Shown here: piece by piece, positions 61,509-64,000 of the stretch
Layout of the letters: every line of letters begins with the position of its first letter
Position numbering within the stretch: the first letter of the stretch is position 1
Virus record (IMG/VR): IMGVR_UViG_3300037804_000252
Span: 24,700-88,699 of that record
DNA length: 64,000 bases
From: a virus
Strand: one strand, 5' to 3'
Notes under the pieces: generated by a model
Databases searched by the model: none
What the model saw: the letters and a program-made list of their open reading frames with translations, nothing else
Told to the model about the DNA's origin: nothing
Program-made: the position numbers and the translations under genes

Positions 61509-61955
61509 TTATTTATAAATTTTGAATGGAGCGGTTCGGTTTAGATATCCTTCATAATCTTTTCTGAATTCTTCTAATCGAGGTTCAATATCATCCGATT
61601 TAATAATCCAAAATTGTGCACCTGCCGATTTTGCTTTTACAATTTCTTGATTATCATCTGATGATGAGATGATACCAATTACACATCCGTTACCATATTC
61701 AAAATTGATTTTACGAATAAGTTCAATACCATCATATGAAGAACCGATAATATTCAAATCTACGAATACACATTCGGGTCTTTCATCTGCAGGGTTTTCA
61801 GGAAACCATTGTTTGAATTTTTCATCTGCTTCATCAGATGAATTTAGTGCCTCTAAAGATAGAGTGATATCCAAGATACTACAAGCATCTTCAAATACCA
61901 AGTGGAATAAGTCCTCATCATCCACTAACAAGATTGAGTTAATCATTGTGTTCAT
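61509..61955 (-). CDS. CheY-like response regulator receiver
   Basis: The 148-aa protein is a lone receiver domain. ILLVDDED supplies the acidic pocket (D12, D13), VFVDLNI holds the phospho-accepting Asp (D66), IISSSDD gives the Thr/Ser switch (~97-99), and WIIKSDD contains the conserved Lys (K119). There is no output domain, so it would act by binding a partner, as CheY and Spo0F do. Its ATG overlaps the stop of the histidine kinase gene by 4 nt, so the two are a cognate pair. Receiver-only proteins are common in Bacteroidota but rare in phages. Confidence 0.93.
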   Translation of the reverse strand: MNTMINSILLVDDEDLFHLVFEDACSILDITLSLEALNSSDEADEKFKQWFPENPADERPECVFVDLNIIGSSYDGIELIRKINFEYGNGCVIGIISSSDDNQEIVKAKSAGAQFWIIKSDDIEPRLEEFRKDYEGYLNRTAPFKIYK

Positions 61956-63184
61956 TTTAATTTAATTTTTAATTTTGTACCAGAGTCTAACTTCTCTGCA
62001 GTTATCTTAAAACCATGTTCTTTCAAAATTGCGATACAAATGTTTAATCCCAATCCTGAACCTCCTTCTTTTTGTCCTTCTTTTCTTGTATATGGTTTAG
62101 ATAACGTAATGAACTCTTCATTAGTAATACCTCTACCATTATCTTCCACACAAATTGTAGAATCATTTTCCATATAAATTTTAACCATCTTTGTACTACT
62201 ATCATTATACTTTAATCCATTTCTGATTAAGTTATCTATTGCTGTACAAAAGAGTGGTTCGTTTACTTCAGTAAATGGTAACCTCTCTATTTTAACTTGT
62301 GAAACATAAGATGTAGAGGATAAGTAATTTCTCAGTATTTCTGATAAGTTACATTCCTTCATATCTAATTGTGCATCTTCTTTAACTAAGTTTGTAAATT
62401 CTTTAACACCAGCGTAAACCTTTTGTGTGTGTTTCAATCCTTCTGCTAACATCCTTAGTGGAGCATCAATTTTTAATTGTTTAATTTTTTCTTCAGATAA
62501 TCTTCTTTGTAGTGATGATAATCCTCTTGGCATATATGTGTTGATACCACTATGCATATCATGTCGGAGAATCTTTGCAGCGTGTTCTAAGTAAGAGTTT
62601 TTCTGATTAACTTCTACTTCTGCTAGGTGTTGTAATGTTGTATCGGTTGCTATCTTTAGAACTTTATCGTAACCACCCTTTATACCCTTAATAGGAGTAT
62701 AGTTACCAAATAACCAACGAGATGTTCCATCCTTTGCTATTCGTTCAAATTCACCACTTATATTTTCTCCTCTTTTTAATCTCTGCCAAAACTCTCTATA
62801 TTCCAAACTTTCCCCATATTGCTTTGGAACCATATTCTTATGTGCCTTATGTTTTAATTCCTTTTCGGTAAACTTAAACGTATTACGAAACTTTGAATTG
62901 GATTCTATTATATATCCATCCATATCCAACATTACAACTAAGTTTGATTTATCAATTGCTGCTAATTGTAAATCAATATTCTTTTCTTTGAGTTTTGTAC
63001 TTTTGATGAAATTATATATGACATAAGAAAATGGTGGTATAAATAGAATTATACAACCATATCCAAATTCGGCTAAAAGATAAGAAGGTTCAAGCCATCT
63101 AAATATAATACAAGTTTGTACTATAAAAAAGATGAATATAATAGAACCTGCTATGCCTAAACATATTTTTGCGAACTTATTCAT
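61952..63184 (-). CDS. Membrane PAS-domain sensor histidine kinase
   Basis: The 410-aa protein has two membrane helices (about residues 6-28 and 40-60) with little between them, so sensing is likely cytoplasmic or within the membrane. A PAS domain covers ~75-190 (LDMDGYIIESNSKFRNTFKF; RIAKDGTSRWLFGNYTPIKG). The dimerisation/phosphoacceptor helix has ILRHDMHSGINTY (H208). The ATP-binding domain has the N-box DNLIRNGLKYND, G1 DNGRGI (348-353) and G2 GSGLGLNI (375-382). All catalytic motifs are intact. It is followed by an overlapping receiver gene and preceded by a terminator and a late-type box, so it forms its own unit. Confidence 0.94.
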   Translation of the reverse strand: MNKFAKICLGIAGSIIFIFFIVQTCIIFRWLEPSYLLAEFGYGCIILFIPPFSYVIYNFIKSTKLKEKNIDLQLAAIDKSNLVVMLDMDGYIIESNSKFRNTFKFTEKELKHKAHKNMVPKQYGESLEYREFWQRLKRGENISGEFERIAKDGTSRWLFGNYTPIKGIKGGYDKVLKIATDTTLQHLAEVEVNQKNSYLEHAAKILRHDMHSGINTYMPRGLSSLQRRLSEEKIKQLKIDAPLRMLAEGLKHTQKVYAGVKEFTNLVKEDAQLDMKECNLSEILRNYLSSTSYVSQVKIERLPFTEVNEPLFCTAIDNLIRNGLKYNDSSTKMVKIYMENDSTICVEDNGRGITNEEFITLSKPYTRKEGQKEGGSGLGLNICIAILKEHGFKITAEKLDSGTKLKIKLK

Positions 63185-63209
63185 AAATGATTTATAATTC
63201 TTTAATGAT

Positions 63210-63219
63210 TATAAATATA
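63210..63219 (-). promoter_or_regulatory. Late-type promoter box TATATTTATA
   Basis: TATATTTATA on the coding strand, 25 nt before the histidine kinase start at 63184. It follows directly on the T-tract of the preceding terminator. Confidence 0.5.
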
Positions 63220-63244
63220 AAAAAAGGAGCGCTAATGCGCTCCT
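63219..63244 (-). terminator. Rho-independent terminator before the histidine kinase
   Basis: On the minus strand AGGAGCGC and GCGCTCCT pair perfectly (8 bp, 63237-63244 with 63225-63232) around a 4-nt loop, followed by a run of T residues. It lies 36 nt past the stop of the small basic gene and is the strongest terminator in the window. Confidence 0.9.
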
Positions 63245-63279
63245 GTCTATATAAAATTCCCCTAAGGTGGGAGTTAAAT

Positions 63280-63492
63280 TTACTTTTTAATTGCTCCCTT
63301 AGACATGCCACTAGTTCGCGGTTTTCTTTTTTTAGGAGTAGAAACTGCTGCCTTAGAATTTCCACTTTTAGTAAAAGTTGATTTTGAAGAGCCACTTCCT
63401 TTTTTAGTCTTTGGAGTTTTCTTTACAATTTTTTCACTTACTAATTCCTTGGGTGAAAATAGGCTTTTTAACCAGTTAATAATTTTTTTCAT
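63280..63492 (-). CDS. Small Lys-rich basic protein
   Basis: The 70-aa protein opens with an amphipathic MKKIINWLKSLFSPKELVSE and continues as a Lys/Ser/Thr/Gly-rich tail (KTPKTKKGSGSSKSTFTKSG). The tail resembles histone-like or nucleic-acid-condensing proteins. A terminator ends the gene and a late-type box lies 23 nt upstream. A head-packaged DNA-binding protein is possible. No family is recognised, but translation is well supported by context. Confidence 0.72.
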   Translation of the reverse strand: MKKIINWLKSLFSPKELVSEKIVKKTPKTKKGSGSSKSTFTKSGNSKAAVSTPKKRKPRTSGMSKGAIKK

Positions 63493-63515
63493 GTTAATTA
63501 ATGATTGTTATATGT

Positions 63516-63523
63516 TATAAATA
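63516..63523 (-). promoter_or_regulatory. Late-type promoter box TATTTATA
   Basis: TATTTATA on the coding strand, 23 nt before the small basic protein's start at 63492. Confidence 0.45.
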
Positions 63524-64000
63524 TTATTGAGGAGCGTAAGATAACCAAGTAGTTACAATATACTTGTTATCTGATAAGGGAGTGTGGCCTTTATGGACAA
63601 ATGGGAATGACGCAGGGTGAATTAATAATTGACCTTTTTTAGGTTTTACTTTTAATCCTGTATATAACATTTCGGTTTCTCCACCTTCTTCAACATCATT
63701 TAGGTATAAAATAAATACAAACAACCTACGTGACATTTCAAATGTTCCGGTTTCGGCATGCCATCCATTATAATGACCCTTGTTTTTATCATACTTTTGG
63801 ATTTGCATTAATTCGTAAAAAGTAGTATTATAAAATAATTCACCTTTTCCAAATTCTTCTTGATAAGGAAGTTGACCTAAAAACTCTTCTGAGAGGATTT
63901 CATTAAATGCATTATTAATTACATCAACATATGTTCCCATTACTTCAGGGAATTCATACATATTAAGATCTGTAGTTAATTTAACATTATTATCAACACC
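63524..64000 (-). CDS. 2OG-Fe(II) oxygenase, prolyl-hydroxylase-like (5' end outside window)
   Basis: The reading frame stays open to the window edge, 13 codons beyond the first ATG (63961), so the true start probably lies outside. The core reads GWHAETGTFEMSRRLFVFIL, where His-Ala-Glu replaces the usual HxD iron motif. Then come LYLNDVEEGGETEML and KPKKGQLLIHPASFPFVHKG, with the distal His and the following strand. This layout fits the small PKHD/P4H-type oxygenases found in many T4-like and marine phages. They hydroxylate proteins or other substrates using 2-oxoglutarate and O2; the substrate here is unknown. Confidence 0.84.
   Translation of the reverse strand, partial: GVDNNVKLTTDLNMYEFPEVMGTYVDVINNAFNEILSEEFLGQLPYQEEFGKGELFYNTTFYELMQIQKYDKNKGHYNGWHAETGTFEMSRRLFVFILYLNDVEEGGETEMLYTGLKVKPKKGQLLIHPASFPFVHKGHTPLSDNKYIVTTWLSYAPQ

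Noticed and set aside
450-63523. Reading the TATAAATA strings on the plus strand as T4 late promoters
   Set aside because: They would drive transcription away from all adjacent genes, so a coding-strand TATATTTATA box is the better explanation.
1-64000. CRISPR array, insertion sequence, transposase or phage attachment site
   Set aside because: No regularly spaced repeats, transposase motifs, terminal inverted repeats or integrase gene were seen; the content fits a virulent phage.

Overview
The window is a 64-kb piece of a low-GC, T4-like myovirus genome. The evidence is a set of recognisable T4-type virion genes: large terminase gp17, portal gp20, prohead protease gp21, scaffold gp22, major capsid gp23, and baseplate wedge gp6 and gp25. 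T4-type primase and recombination nuclease genes are also present. Almost every gene lies on the minus strand, so transcription runs from high to low coordinates. The one convincing plus-strand gene is a 55-codon ribbon-helix-helix regulator at 32790-32957. The host is probably a member of the Bacteroidota. Three intergenic regions carry TTTG-N20-TATATTTG on the coding strand, which is the Bacteroidota housekeeping promoter pattern, and many virion genes carry a related TATATTTATA or TATTTATA box 19-50 nt upstream. No tRNA, CRISPR array or insertion sequence was seen.

Layout in transcription order. (1) 64000-59941: a 2OG-Fe(II) oxygenase fragment, a small basic protein with a clear terminator, a membrane PAS histidine kinase overlapping a CheY-like receiver, a coiled-coil membrane protein and two unknown proteins. 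(2) 59939-38838: baseplate and tail genes, with a gp5-like hub/needle, gp25, gp6, several beta-rich structural proteins, a 1390-aa tail protein with a LamG-like region, and a fibre with an S74 self-processing chaperone. (3) 38804-32950: a small protein, a GIY-YIG-like protein, a DnaG-type primase (gp61), a single-chain fusion of the gp47 and gp46 nuclease subunits, and a short UDP-glucose dehydrogenase. (4) 32957-22804: the RHH regulator with its operator-like array, a 3162-aa tail/receptor-binding protein that contains an intein-like Hint domain, and its tail chaperone. (5) 22746-17521: a sugar cassette bracketed by two paralogous coiled-coil genes. It holds a glycosyltransferase-methyltransferase-glycosyltransferase fusion, a TibC-like O-heptosyltransferase, and the two halves of HldE as separate genes. 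(6) 17477-1: an NMN-adenylyltransferase/nucleic-acid-ligase fusion, terminase, portal, a series of probable head-internal proteins, protease, scaffold, capsid and a putative connector.

The virion genes build the head and contractile tail. The sugar cassette could make ADP-heptose and transfer it to a protein or surface glycan, with the large Ser/Thr-rich fibre nearby as one possible acceptor. The histidine kinase/receiver pair suggests that the phage senses or rewires a host signal. These two systems, the fused enzymes and the Hint domain are the least expected content. Functional statements rest on motifs read by eye; no database search was run.
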